A stretch of DNA of 14,768 nt from an uncultured Eubacteriales bacterium (lineage in GTDB: Bacteria > Bacillota > Clostridia > Oscillospirales > CAG-272): positions 1 to 14,768 of the forward strand of contig CAKSEI010000016.1 in NCBI GenBank assembly GCA_934446285.1, in the 5' to 3' direction. Shown here one piece after another: positions 1 through 7,206 of this stretch (its first letter is position 1; each line of letters starts with the position of its first letter). The notes beneath the pieces were generated by a model. It ran no database searches and was not told where the DNA came from. It saw only the letters and a list, made by a program, of their open reading frames with translations. The position numbers and the translations under genes were made by a program.

Positions 1-1091
1 GTACAGAAATTTCCGTTATTTGTCTTGCCGCACGAGCATACCCAGCTCTCGCGCGCCGTCTGTGCCTGTGTCTGCGTCTGCTGATTTGCACCCATTGCAA
101 AAAGCCCCTGAGGCTGAGCGCCGCCCGCTGCGGCTGCCATATTCATGCCCATAAAGCCCGCCATTGCGCCTGCGGAATTTCCCGCCGCCGTTTTCATCGC
201 GTCCGCCTGAGCGCCGACTATCGTAGCTGCTGCCATATTCGGGTCGCGATACATAGCCGTCCTCTGCGCGGTCTTTATCAGCTCCTCGTCCTCATCGGGC
301 AGAGTGATGGGATTGAGCGCAACGGATATGACCGATATGCCGCGCAGCTCGCCCCACTTCTTCGTCAGGGCCTCGTTCATAGCCTTGCACATATCCTCCG
401 CATGGCCGGGTAGAGCGTTCGGGCGCAGCTGCATTTCCGAGAGCTTAGAGAAAGCAGGCTGCAGCGCACTGATAAACTCAGTCTTGAGCATGGTGTCAAG
501 CTCCTCGCGCCTGTATTCACTCTCGACGTTGCCGCAGACGTTTGTATAAAAGAGCAGCGGGTCGGTTATCCTGTACGAATAAACGCCCGAGCAGCGCACC
601 GACACGTCGATATCAAGTCCTATGCGCGCGTCCACCACACGAAAGGGAATAGGATTCGGCGTGCCGAATTTATTGTCCATCAGCTCTTTTGTATTGAAAA
701 AATATACCCTCTGATCCTTGCCCGTGTCGCCGCCGTAGGTAAAACGTCTGCCGACGGTCTTAAAAGTATCGAGGATGCCGCGCCCGAGCTTGCCCGTAAA
801 TACCGACGGCTCACTCGAGCTGTCGTATGTAAATTCGCCCGGCTCGGCGCAGACCTCAGCAACCTTGCCCTGTTCGACTATTATCATGCACTGACCGTCC
901 GCAACGGCAATGCCCGAGCCGTTTGTGATGATATTGTCGCTGCCCTTTGTGTTCGACGACCTGCTGCCGACGCGCTTTGTGCCCTTCGTGACAAGTATAT
1001 CGTTATCAAGAGAGTCGCAGTAGAAGAACTCCTTCCACTGGTCCGCGAGAGTTCCTCCGAGCGCGCCCGCGCCCGCTTTTATAAGTCCCAT
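1..1091 (-). CDS. SPFH-domain protein with C-terminal zinc ribbon (partial, 3' end outside window)
   Basis: Reading leftwards from ATG at 1091, an open frame of 363 codons runs off the window edge without a stop. GGAGG lies 7 bases before the ATG. The product starts MGLIKAGAGALGGTLADQWK and has a beta-rich N-terminal half of the SPFH (stomatin/prohibitin/flotillin) type found in the Firmicutes family often labelled 'virion core protein-like' (relatives of B. subtilis YdjI). An alpha-helical stretch (about residues 190-270) and a low-complexity Ala/Met/Gly/Gln linker (about 285-345) follow. Then comes the beginning of a zinc ribbon: C352-x-C354, with C363 as the last complete codon. Family members are thought to form membrane-associated scaffolds, in Bacillus linked to membrane-stress proteins. 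No transmembrane segment or signal peptide is seen. The remaining zinc-ribbon cysteines should lie just outside the window. The family call is confident; the role is inferred. Confidence 0.85.
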   Translation of the reverse strand, partial: MGLIKAGAGALGGTLADQWKEFFYCDSLDNDILVTKGTKRVGSRSSNTKGSDNIITNGSGIAVADGQCMIIVEQGKVAEVCAEPGEFTYDSSSEPSVFTGKLGRGILDTFKTVGRRFTYGGDTGKDQRVYFFNTKELMDNKFGTPNPIPFRVVDARIGLDIDVSVRCSGVYSYRITDPLLFYTNVCGNVESEYRREELDTMLKTEFISALQPAFSKLSEMQLRPNALPGHAEDMCKAMNEALTKKWGELRGISVISVALNPITLPDEDEELIKTAQRTAMYRDPNMAAATIVGAQADAMKTAAGNSAGAMAGFMGMNMAAAAGGAQPQGLFAMGANQQTQTQAQTARESWVCSCGKTNNGNFC

Positions 1092-1140
1092 TTTAAAGCC
1101 TCCGTATGTCCCGCGTCCGTGCGCGGCATTCTATACTATT

Positions 1141-1169
1141 ATTATGCATAAATCGGCAGAAAATGTCAA
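1141..1169 (-). promoter_or_regulatory. Promoter of the SPFH gene
   Basis: On the minus strand a perfect -35 TTGACA (1164-1169) is separated by 17 bases from a -10 CATAAT (1141-1146). This predicts transcription starting about 1134, giving a leader of roughly 43 bases before the SPFH ATG at 1091. The leader has a small hairpin, CCGCG/CGCGG, at 1110-1125. The spacer contains CCGATTTAT, which is also found in the palindrome upstream of the next gene. Confidence 0.75.
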
Positions 1170-1189
1170 GAGCGCAGCGCATTTTTTTA

Positions 1190-1411
1190 TTACATAAAAC
1201 AGGTAAATCTGTATCCGGCATACGAAAGGGCGGCGGAAGCGGTGAGCATCCCGCAAAGCTCGCTTATCTGCATCGCCGCAGCAAAGCCGAGTGTAAAAAG
1301 CCCGAGAGCGAACGCTCCTTTTACGTATCTTTTCGCTCCCCTGCCGCAGGTTTTCATGCAGACATAGGCAAATACCGTTACTATCGATGCTATGATTATT
1401 ACTGTTTTCAT
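1190..1411 (-). CDS. Small hydrophobic membrane protein, 73 aa, unknown function
   Basis: This short reading frame is supported by a GGAGG ribosome binding site 8 bases before its ATG and by a TATAAT box upstream. The product is strongly hydrophobic, with likely membrane segments at about residues 2-20 (VIIIASIVTVFAYVC), 31-47 (KGAFALGLFTLGFAAAM) and possibly 53-68. A short basic loop (about residues 21-30, KTCGRGAKRYVK region) lies between the first two. I recognise no family and give it no function. It is followed after 98 bases by the SPFH gene, which has its own promoter, so the two are neighbours rather than clearly one operon. A longer overlapping frame in another phase lacks a comparable ribosome binding site. 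Existence is fairly well supported; function is unknown. Confidence 0.65.
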   Translation of the reverse strand: MKTVIIIASIVTVFAYVCMKTCGRGAKRYVKGAFALGLFTLGFAAAMQISELCGMLTASAALSYAGYRFTCFM

Positions 1412-1444
1412 TGTTAATACCTCCGTAAATTCTCTTTACGATGA

Positions 1445-1482
1445 TATTATACAAAAATATGTGTCCGATAAATCGGACACAT
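1445..1482 (-). promoter_or_regulatory. -10 box and overlapping 24-base palindrome (possible operator) of the 73-aa gene
   Basis: On the minus strand TATAAT lies at 1445-1450, about 34 bases before the ATG. Immediately upstream, 1459-1482 is a perfect inverted repeat with 10-base arms ATGTGTCCGA/TCGGACACAT around a TAAA centre. It covers the spacer and the place where a -35 box should be; only a poor -35 match (TTTATC, 1467-1472) exists there. That is a classic position for a repressor or activator site. As RNA the repeat would also form a stable hairpin followed by ATATTTTTG, so it may instead, or also, act as a terminator for the WYL regulator gene upstream. Confidence 0.5.
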
Positions 1483-1528
1483 ACCGGGCTGCTGTAAAAA
1501 ATATCTGCGTTCTTTTCAGGAGAATGCT

Positions 1529-1589
1529 GCCGACTGTCGGCGATTAAAGGCTTCGCCATTAAAATCCGGCAGCTTTTTTAAAAAGCTGC
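1529..1589. repeat. Cluster of three small inverted repeats downstream of the WYL gene
   Basis: Three hairpin-forming sequences lie in a row: GCCGA/TCGGC around CTG (1529-1541), GGC/GCC around TTC (1549-1557), and a 21-base palindrome with arms GCAGCTTTTT/AAAAAGCTGC (1569-1589). They begin 41 bases past the end of the WYL gene. None has a clean U-tract after it on the minus strand, although TTTT occurs shortly after the third. They may form a weak or compound transcript end. No coding potential was found in the 218-base gap. Confidence 0.4.
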
Positions 1590-1629
1590 GCAAAATATTC
1601 AAAAACTGGATAAGCGCGCGTTCCTTATA

Positions 1630-2619
1630 TTAAAGCCGTTGCGCAGCGAGGGCTTTCTCTAAAAAAACGGTATAGCCCGTCACGGCGCTATCGGGTGCTC
1701 TGACTCTCATCCTGCCGTTAAAGCAGGCAACCCATGAATAGAAATTCGGACTGAGCGATACCTGCACCGCGACCGTGAAAGACCCGTTTCCCATATCGTT
1801 TGTCACGACGTCCGTTCCGAAACGGTCGAAAATCATACCTGCGAGCGGCGCGTCACACTCGAGCGTCACGCGCGTGTCCTCGCCCGAGAACATTCCGAAT
1901 GTTCTCTTCGTGAGCGATGCCATATCGAGGTCATTGTATTTCTCCCTGCCGAGACGCGGTTCGTCCGTTAAGCGTATGTATGCCATTTTATCGACGCGGT
2001 AGTGACGCATTTCGCCGCTCGCGCTGTCGCAGGCGACAAGATAATAGTTTTCGTTGTCCCATATGAGTGCCCACGGGCTGACCTCATACAGCATGCCCGA
2101 ATGCCTGTAGACCTTTTCCTTTTTTAAATTTATATCAAAGTACTTAAAGGTTATGCGTCTCTCGCGCGCAATAGCCTCGTGCAGCGCGTCAATCGAATAG
2201 ACTACTGCGCCGTTCTCCGTCTTGTTTCTTCCCATGACAAAGACCTGACGCTCGAGCGCGGACGCATTATATCTGCTCGTGAGTGACTCAAGCTTGCGTA
2301 TCAGGGCTCGGCTCTTGCGCTCGGTTATGAATTTAGACGACTGCACCGCATCGACAAGCAATTTTAACTCCGCCTGTTCAAAGCATCCCGACGCCATATA
2401 ATATCCCGCACGCACGTCCTGCGCCCGCTCAATATCGTATCCGAATTCGCAGAGGCGGTTTATATCGTCGTAGATGCTCTTTCGCTCGGCGCTTATCCCC
2501 ACCGTATCAAGGTAAGAGATAATATCGGCGACGGCGGCGGGGTGCTCCGCGTCCGTCTCGCTGCGCAAATAATCGAGCAGGTAGAGCAGCTTCAGCTTTT
2601 GTCTCGATGACTTCGGCAT
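1630..2619 (-). CDS. WYL-domain transcriptional regulator (YafY type)
   Basis: The product has 329 residues. The N-terminus (about 1-75) is a winged helix-turn-helix, with the pattern KLKLLYLLDYL ... ISAERKSIYDDINRL ... GYDIE typical of HTH_11/DeoR-like regulators. The middle (about 140-215) is a WYL domain: SPWALIWDNENYYLVACD at 181-198, where the name-giving W-Y-L is N-Y-Y-L, followed by RHYRVDKM at 205-212 with the conserved arginine. The tail (about 249-329) is the WCX beta domain. WYL proteins sense small ligands, often nucleic-acid-related, and control stress, DNA-damage or defence genes; the ligand here cannot be told. AAGGAG precedes the ATG by 8 bases. The gene starts 25 bases beyond the ATP synthase terminator and no good promoter lies between, so it is expressed by read-through or from a weak start overlapping the terminator. 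Confidence 0.9.
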   Translation of the reverse strand: MPKSSRQKLKLLYLLDYLRSETDAEHPAAVADIISYLDTVGISAERKSIYDDINRLCEFGYDIERAQDVRAGYYMASGCFEQAELKLLVDAVQSSKFITERKSRALIRKLESLTSRYNASALERQVFVMGRNKTENGAVVYSIDALHEAIARERRITFKYFDINLKKEKVYRHSGMLYEVSPWALIWDNENYYLVACDSASGEMRHYRVDKMAYIRLTDEPRLGREKYNDLDMASLTKRTFGMFSGEDTRVTLECDAPLAGMIFDRFGTDVVTNDMGNGSFTVAVQVSLSPNFYSWVACFNGRMRVRAPDSAVTGYTVFLEKALAAQRL

Positions 2620-2643
2620 GTTTTTTTCTCCTTGGATTAGACG

Positions 2644-2667
2644 AAAAGCCCGCTCATGCGGGCTTTT
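2644..2667 (-). terminator. Rho-independent terminator of the ATP synthase operon
   Basis: Arms AAAAGCCCGC (2644-2653) and GCGGGCTTTT (2658-2667) enclose the loop TCAT. On the minus strand the GC stem ends in TTTT, 35 bases after the atpC stop codon. The symmetry would allow termination from both strands, but no plus-strand gene precedes it. It lies just before the WYL gene. Confidence 0.85.
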
Positions 2668-2701
2668 AACAGATGTTTAATCGGAGCTTCACCAAAAAGA
2701 T

Positions 2702-2968
2702 CTACTCCTCGCTCCATTTAAAAGAGCCTGAGAGCAGAGTAGTCCTCTGCCCCGTAACCGTGAGCAATCCTCCGTCGGTGATACCGTGTCGGCACGTGCC
2801 GTCCTCCATGTGCAGGGCGACCTTTCCCGCCTTCACTGTCGTGATAAACGGTATATGCCCGGGCAAAACGGCGAGGTCTCCGTCAGAGCCGCGCAGGGTA
2901 AGTGCCATGACTTCTCCCGAGAAAGCATCCCCGTCGGGGGTGGAGACGGTAAGGCTCAGCAGCTTCAT
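2702..2968 (-). CDS. atpC: ATP synthase F1 epsilon subunit, short form lacking the C-terminal domain
   Basis: The product has 88 residues, against about 130-140 for most bacterial epsilon subunits. Residues 1-85 form the N-terminal beta-sandwich that binds gamma and the c-ring: LLSLTVSTPDGDAFSGEV, DGDLAVLPGHIPFITTVKAG, and GGLLTVTGQRTTLLSGS. The chain stops where the two-helix C-terminal domain would start. The sequence after the TAG leads within 35 bases into a terminator and contains no relic of the missing helices in any frame I checked, so this is a naturally short subunit, not a frameshift. The C-terminal domain normally binds ATP and can brake ATP hydrolysis; that control should be absent. 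The ATG overlaps the atpD stop codon (ATGA), which points to translational coupling. It is the last gene of the operon. Confidence 0.92.
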   Translation of the reverse strand: MKLLSLTVSTPDGDAFSGEVMALTLRGSDGDLAVLPGHIPFITTVKAGKVALHMEDGTCRHGITDGGLLTVTGQRTTLLSGSFKWSEE

Positions 2969-4359
2969 AGTTTTCCCGCCTTTTCGACAGCCTCATCTAT
3001 CGTTCCGACAAAGAGGAATGCGGACTCGGGCAGGTCGTCATGCTTGCCCTCTATTATCTCCTTGAATCCCCTTACTGTCTCGGACAGCGGCACGTAAATT
3101 CCCGGGAAACCGTTAAACTTCTCGGAGACGTGCAGCGGCTGAGAGAGAAATCTCTGTATCTTTCTCGCACGCCCGACAAGGAGTCTGTCCTCGTCGGACA
3201 GCTCATCCATACCCATTATGGCTATGATGTCCATAAGCTCCTTATATCTCTGGAGAATGCGCTGTACCTCTCTCGCCACCTGATAGTGCTCATCGCCGAG
3301 GATATCGGGCGAGAGTATACGGCTCGTCGACTCAAGCGGGTCGACGGCGGGGTATATGCCCTGAGATGCTATCGAGCGCGAGAGAACCGTCGTCGCGTCA
3401 AGGTGCGCAAAGGTCGTCGCGGGCGCGGGGTCGGTTAAGTCATCGGCAGGCACGTATACCGCCTGAACCGACGTGATAGACCCGTGCTTGGTAGAGGTTA
3501 TTCTCTCTTGCAGAGCTCCCATCTCGTTTGCAAGCGTCGGTTGGTATCCGACTGCGGACGGCATACGTCCGAGCAGTGCCGACACCTCGCTTCCCGCCTG
3601 GGTAAATCTGAATATATTGTCGATGAAGAGCAGCACGTCCTGCCCCTCCTCATCGCGAAAGTGCTCCGCCATGGTAAGCCCCGAGAGAGCAACGCGCATA
3701 CGCGCTCCGGGAGGCTCGTTCATCTGACCGTAGACGAGGGCTGTATTCGCGAGAACTCCCGACTGCATCATTTCGTTGTAAAGGTCGTTGCCCTCGCGTG
3801 TACGCTCGCCGACACCAGTAAAGACGGACAGCCCGCCGTGCTCTTTTGCTATATTGTTGATAAGCTCCATGATAAGCACGGTCTTACCCACTCCCGCGCC
3901 GCCGAAGAGTCCTATCTTACCGCCCTTTGAGTACGGGCATATAAGGTCGATGACCTTTATTCCCGTCTCAAGTATATCCGTAGATGTGGACAGCTCATCA
4001 TAAGCGGGTGCGGGTCTGTGAATATTCATACGCGGAGCGTCTGCGGGAGCGGGCTTATCGTCGACTGCCTCCCCGAGGACGTTGAAAATTCTGCCGAGCG
4101 TTTCTCTGCCGACCGGAACGGTTATCGCGCTGCCCGTATCGGTAACGGGCGTACCGCGTCTGAGGCCGTCGGTCGATGCCATGGCAATGCAGCGAGCGGT
4201 ATTGTCGCCTATATGCTGCGCCACCTCGCACGTCAGCTTGCGTTCGCCTATCATCATGGTAAGTGCATTATTTATCGAGGGCAGCGTGCCCGCCTCGAAA
4301 CGGACATCTACGACCGGTCCCATGACCTGAGATACTCTGCCTGTCTGTTCTCTTTCCAT
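2965..4359 (-). CDS. atpD: ATP synthase F1 beta subunit (catalytic)
   Basis: The product has 464 residues, full length for the family. It carries the three catalytic sites of the F1 head and makes or splits ATP. Visible motifs are the Walker A loop GGAGVGKT (153-160), the GERTREG segment with the catalytic glutamate E185, Walker B DVLLFIDN (241-248), the alpha/beta signature PAVDPLESTS (337-346), and the lever loop DELSDED (385-391) that contacts gamma. AAGGAG stands just before the ATG. It lies 25 bases after atpG and overlaps atpC by 4 bases. All key residues are intact and nothing suggests divergence in function. Confidence 0.98.
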   Translation of the reverse strand: MEREQTGRVSQVMGPVVDVRFEAGTLPSINNALTMMIGERKLTCEVAQHIGDNTARCIAMASTDGLRRGTPVTDTGSAITVPVGRETLGRIFNVLGEAVDDKPAPADAPRMNIHRPAPAYDELSTSTDILETGIKVIDLICPYSKGGKIGLFGGAGVGKTVLIMELINNIAKEHGGLSVFTGVGERTREGNDLYNEMMQSGVLANTALVYGQMNEPPGARMRVALSGLTMAEHFRDEEGQDVLLFIDNIFRFTQAGSEVSALLGRMPSAVGYQPTLANEMGALQERITSTKHGSITSVQAVYVPADDLTDPAPATTFAHLDATTVLSRSIASQGIYPAVDPLESTSRILSPDILGDEHYQVAREVQRILQRYKELMDIIAIMGMDELSDEDRLLVGRARKIQRFLSQPLHVSEKFNGFPGIYVPLSETVRGFKEIIEGKHDDLPESAFLFVGTIDEAVEKAGKL

Positions 4360-4384
4360 TTTATCTCCTTAAAAGGACGGGCGC

Positions 4385-5185
4385 TCAGCTGCCGCTGCCC
4401 GCCACTATTTCCGTTATCTCCTGAGTGATGGAGCTTTGACGCGCACGGTTGTACTCGAGTCCGAGCCTGTCTATCATCTCCTGCGCATTCTTGCCGGCGG
4501 AGTCCATCGCCATTCTGCGCGCTGCAACCTCGGAGGCAAAGCTCTCACGGACGCATCCGAGCAGCTTGCCCGCCGTATATTCGGGTATGACCGCATCGAG
4601 CACCGTTCTCTCGTCCGGCTCAAAGACTATGCCGCGGCACTCCTCGGTCCCGCTCTCAAGCGGCAGGATATATTCAAGGGTCGCATTCTGTGTCATCATG
4701 GAGACGTACTTCGTATAGACTATGCCTATTTTCGCGTACTTTCCTTCGGCAAAATCGCGGCAGAGCCTGTCCGAAAGAGCCTTTGCATCGCGATAGAAGT
4801 AGTTCTCGCTCGACAGTGTCCCCTCTCCGTACCTGTCGCACGCCCGCTTGCCGATGGGATAAATATCCGCATCAATATCAAGGTCGCGCACAAGCCTGAA
4901 AACATTCGCATTATAGCCTCCCGCCATGCCGCGGTCGCCCGCTATGACTATAAGCAGAGTCTTTTCTCCGTCATGCCGCGAAAGGTACGGACTCGTCCCG
5001 CACTCCTTGCATGATGCGAGAATTTTCACCGCTCCCTCAACGGCGGAGGAATACTGCCTGCCCTTTTCCATAGCCTCGTTTGCCCGACGGATTTTCGACG
5101 AGGCGACAAGTCCCATTGCCTTTGTCAGGTGGAGCGTGGAATTAACGCTCTTTATGCGAGTGCGCAGAGCTTTTGTATCTGCCAC
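4385..5185 (-). CDS. atpG: ATP synthase F1 gamma subunit (central stalk)
   Basis: The product has 266 residues. Gamma is the rotating shaft inside the alpha3beta3 head. The N-terminal helix shows the family pattern (KALRTRIKSVNSTLHLTKAM), and the C-terminal helix ends RQSSITQEITEIV, the segment that turns in the bearing of the head. The middle part is a Rossmann-like fold with IVIAGDRGMAGGYNANV. The start is GTG at 5185, chosen because GAGGTG lies about 7 bases upstream and the protein then begins MADTK as in homologues. The length is slightly below the usual 280-290, with the difference in the variable middle. The gap to atpA is only 6 bases. Confidence 0.97.
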   Translation of the reverse strand: MADTKALRTRIKSVNSTLHLTKAMGLVASSKIRRANEAMEKGRQYSSAVEGAVKILASCKECGTSPYLSRHDGEKTLLIVIAGDRGMAGGYNANVFRLVRDLDIDADIYPIGKRACDRYGEGTLSSENYFYRDAKALSDRLCRDFAEGKYAKIGIVYTKYVSMMTQNATLEYILPLESGTEECRGIVFEPDERTVLDAVIPEYTAGKLLGCVRESFASEVAARRMAMDSAGKNAQEMIDRLGLEYNRARQSSITQEITEIVAGSGS

Positions 5186-5191
5186 GTCGCA

Positions 5192-6682
5192 TCACCTCTT
5201 CATTTCCGCATAAGCTTGAGTAAGACCGTCTATCTCGCTCTGTCCCCACTCGCCGCTCTCTATTCTCTCGAGCAGTTCCGGATGTGCAGTTTCGAGCAGG
5301 TCGTAAAGCTCTTGCTCCCACTCGTGAACCTTATCCGGCTCTACGTCGTTTAAAAAGCCCTTTGTAACCGCGTAAATTATCGCAACCTGACAGCCTACGC
5401 GCACGGGAGAATTTCTCTTCTGCTTGAGCACCTCGACTATTCTCTCGCCGAGGGCAAGTCGCGCCTTTGTATCCGCGTCAAGGTCGCTGCCGAACTGAGC
5501 GAAAGCCTGCAGCTCCCTATACTGTGAGTATAGCAGCTTCAGCTCGCCCGAGACCTTTTTCATAGGTTTCAGCTGAGCAGAGCCGCCGACACGGCTGACG
5601 GAAATACCCGGGTTTATAGCCGGCATAACTCCCGCATGGAAAAGTTCGGTCTCAAGGAATATCTGACCGTCCGTTATAGAAATGACGTTTGTCGGGATAT
5701 ATGCCGAAACGTCTCCCGCCTGCGTCTCTATCAAGGGAAGTGCCGTAATCGTTCCTCCGCCGTACTCGTCCGCAACGCACGCTGCGCGCTCGAGCAAACG
5801 CGAATGCAGATAGAATACATCTCCCGGATAAGCCTCGCGTCCCGGCGGGCGGCGTATCAGCAGAGAGAGTGCACGGTACGCGACGGCGTGCTTACTTAAG
5901 TCGTCGTAGATTATCAGCACGTCTCTGCCCTGCTCTCTGAAGTACTCAGCCATTGCGCAGCCCGAATAGGGTGCTATATACTGCAGCGGTGCGCTCTCGG
6001 ATGCGGATGCCGAAACTATAATTGTATAGTCCATAGCGCCCGCTCTCTCAAGTTCACTCGCAATAGATACGACGGAAGAATTCTTCTGTCCTATCGCGAC
6101 ATAAATGCATATGACACCCTCGCCCTTCTGATTTATTATTGTATCAAGGGCTATCTCGGTCTTACCCGTCTGTCTGTCGCCTATTATCAGCTCACGCTGT
6201 CCTCTGCCTATCGGTATCATGCTGTCTATTGCCTTTATACCCGTCTGCAGAGGTCTGTCAACACTCTTTCTCTTTATTATGCCGGGGGCTTCGTTCTCTA
6301 TCGGTCGGCTCTCGCTGCACTCGACAGAACCCTTGCCGTCTATCGGCTCTCCGAGAGCATTGACGACGCGTCCGAGAAGCGCCTCGCCCGTAGGCACGGA
6401 GAGCACCTTTCCCGTTCTGCGCACGACAGTTCCCTCGCGTATCGCGCCGGAGTCGGAGAGGATGGCGACGGATACCGTCTCCTCCTCGAGGTTCTGGGCA
6501 AGCCCGTAGCTGCCGTCCTCAAATTCGAGCAGCTCGCTCGCCATACAGTTGCGTAAGCCGTATACGCGTGCGATACCGTCGCCCACAAGAATGACCGAGC
6601 CCGTCTCCGCCATCTCGATGCGCGACCGATAGTTCTTTATCTGCTCCTTGATTATATTGCTTATCTCTTCCGGTTTTGTCAC
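5192..6682 (-). CDS. atpA: ATP synthase F1 alpha subunit
   Basis: The product has 496 residues, near the usual 500. It forms the F1 hexamer with beta, binds nucleotide without turning it over, and supplies the arginine finger. Visible motifs are an N-terminal PEEISNIIKEQIKNY helix that meets delta, Walker A GDRQTGKT (168-175), Walker B DVLIIYDD (254-261), and the signature PAINPGISVSR (354-364) ending in the arginine finger R364. The start is GTG at 6682, overlapping the atpH stop codon as GTGA. The nearest Shine-Dalgarno match (AAGGA) is 13 bases away, so initiation may depend on ribosomes finishing atpH. The next gene, atpG, follows after 6 bases. Confidence 0.98.
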   Translation of the reverse strand: MTKPEEISNIIKEQIKNYRSRIEMAETGSVILVGDGIARVYGLRNCMASELLEFEDGSYGLAQNLEEETVSVAILSDSGAIREGTVVRRTGKVLSVPTGEALLGRVVNALGEPIDGKGSVECSESRPIENEAPGIIKRKSVDRPLQTGIKAIDSMIPIGRGQRELIIGDRQTGKTEIALDTIINQKGEGVICIYVAIGQKNSSVVSIASELERAGAMDYTIIVSASASESAPLQYIAPYSGCAMAEYFREQGRDVLIIYDDLSKHAVAYRALSLLIRRPPGREAYPGDVFYLHSRLLERAACVADEYGGGTITALPLIETQAGDVSAYIPTNVISITDGQIFLETELFHAGVMPAINPGISVSRVGGSAQLKPMKKVSGELKLLYSQYRELQAFAQFGSDLDADTKARLALGERIVEVLKQKRNSPVRVGCQVAIIYAVTKGFLNDVEPDKVHEWEQELYDLLETAHPELLERIESGEWGQSEIDGLTQAYAEMKR

Positions 6683-7206
6683 TTTGAAATCACATCCTTA
6701 ATACGATTGATACGCTCTCTCATGCTGCCGTCCGTCACGTCTCCGTCAAGTTCCGTCCTGACGCCTCCTATAAGCGTCCCGTCTATGACGTATTCGGCGA
6801 TAACAGCACAGGCGTATTTTTTCTCAAGCGCTGCGCACAGCCGCTCTTTCTGAGAGTCGGTAAGCGGTACGGCGCTCTTCACCGTGACGGTCTTAATGTT
6901 CTTGCGTTCCCTGTTCAGAGCCTCTATGCGGGAAACACAGTCGGAAAACTCACGAATTCTTCCTCTTTCGCACATGAGGCATATAAAATCGACAACCGTA
7001 TGCGGATAAGAGTCAAACGCCTCTCTTACCGCCGCTGTTCTCTCATCCTTCGGTATACAGGGAGAATCGAGAAACGCGGTATACTCCGCCTCGTGCGAGA
7101 TTAAGCCGTTTATCTCGGTAAGGCAGGCGACATACTCGTCGCATCTGCCCTCCTCACAGGCAAGGGCGAACATAGCCTCGGCGTATTCGTTAACGCTCTT
7201 CTCCAT
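6679..7206 (-). CDS. atpH: ATP synthase F1 delta subunit (peripheral stalk)
   Basis: The product has 175 residues from the chosen start. Delta sits on top of F1 and ties it to the b subunits. The six-helix N-terminal domain covers about residues 1-105. The C-terminal signature GTLIGGVRTELDGDVTDGS lies at about residues 142-160 and is followed by a final helix, MRERINRIKDVI. I chose ATG at 7206, because AGGTG lies 6 bases upstream and the protein then starts MEKSVNEYAEAMF. A GTG three codons earlier (7215) is in frame but lacks a good ribosome binding site. The gene overlaps the end of atpF by 17 bases and its stop overlaps the atpA start (GTGA). Delta is a poorly conserved subunit and this one is typical. 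Confidence 0.94.
   Translation of the reverse strand: MEKSVNEYAEAMFALACEEGRCDEYVACLTEINGLISHEAEYTAFLDSPCIPKDERTAAVREAFDSYPHTVVDFICLMCERGRIREFSDCVSRIEALNRERKNIKTVTVKSAVPLTDSQKERLCAALEKKYACAVIAEYVIDGTLIGGVRTELDGDVTDGSMRERINRIKDVISK

Noticed and set aside
1131..1559. 142-codon minus-strand frame overlapping the 73-aa gene
   Set aside because: It crosses the TATAAT box, palindrome and ribosome binding site of the 73-aa gene, has no Shine-Dalgarno of its own, and its product lacks coherent features.
2668..2704. Frameshift or assembly error as the cause of the short atpC
   Set aside because: The sequence after the stop shows no epsilon C-terminal helix in the other frames and runs into a perfect terminator within 35 bases.
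3484..5014. Long plus-strand reading frames opposite atpD and atpG (132-192 codons)
   Set aside because: They are antisense shadows of highly conserved ATP synthase genes, have no good ribosome binding sites or promoters, and give no recognisable proteins.
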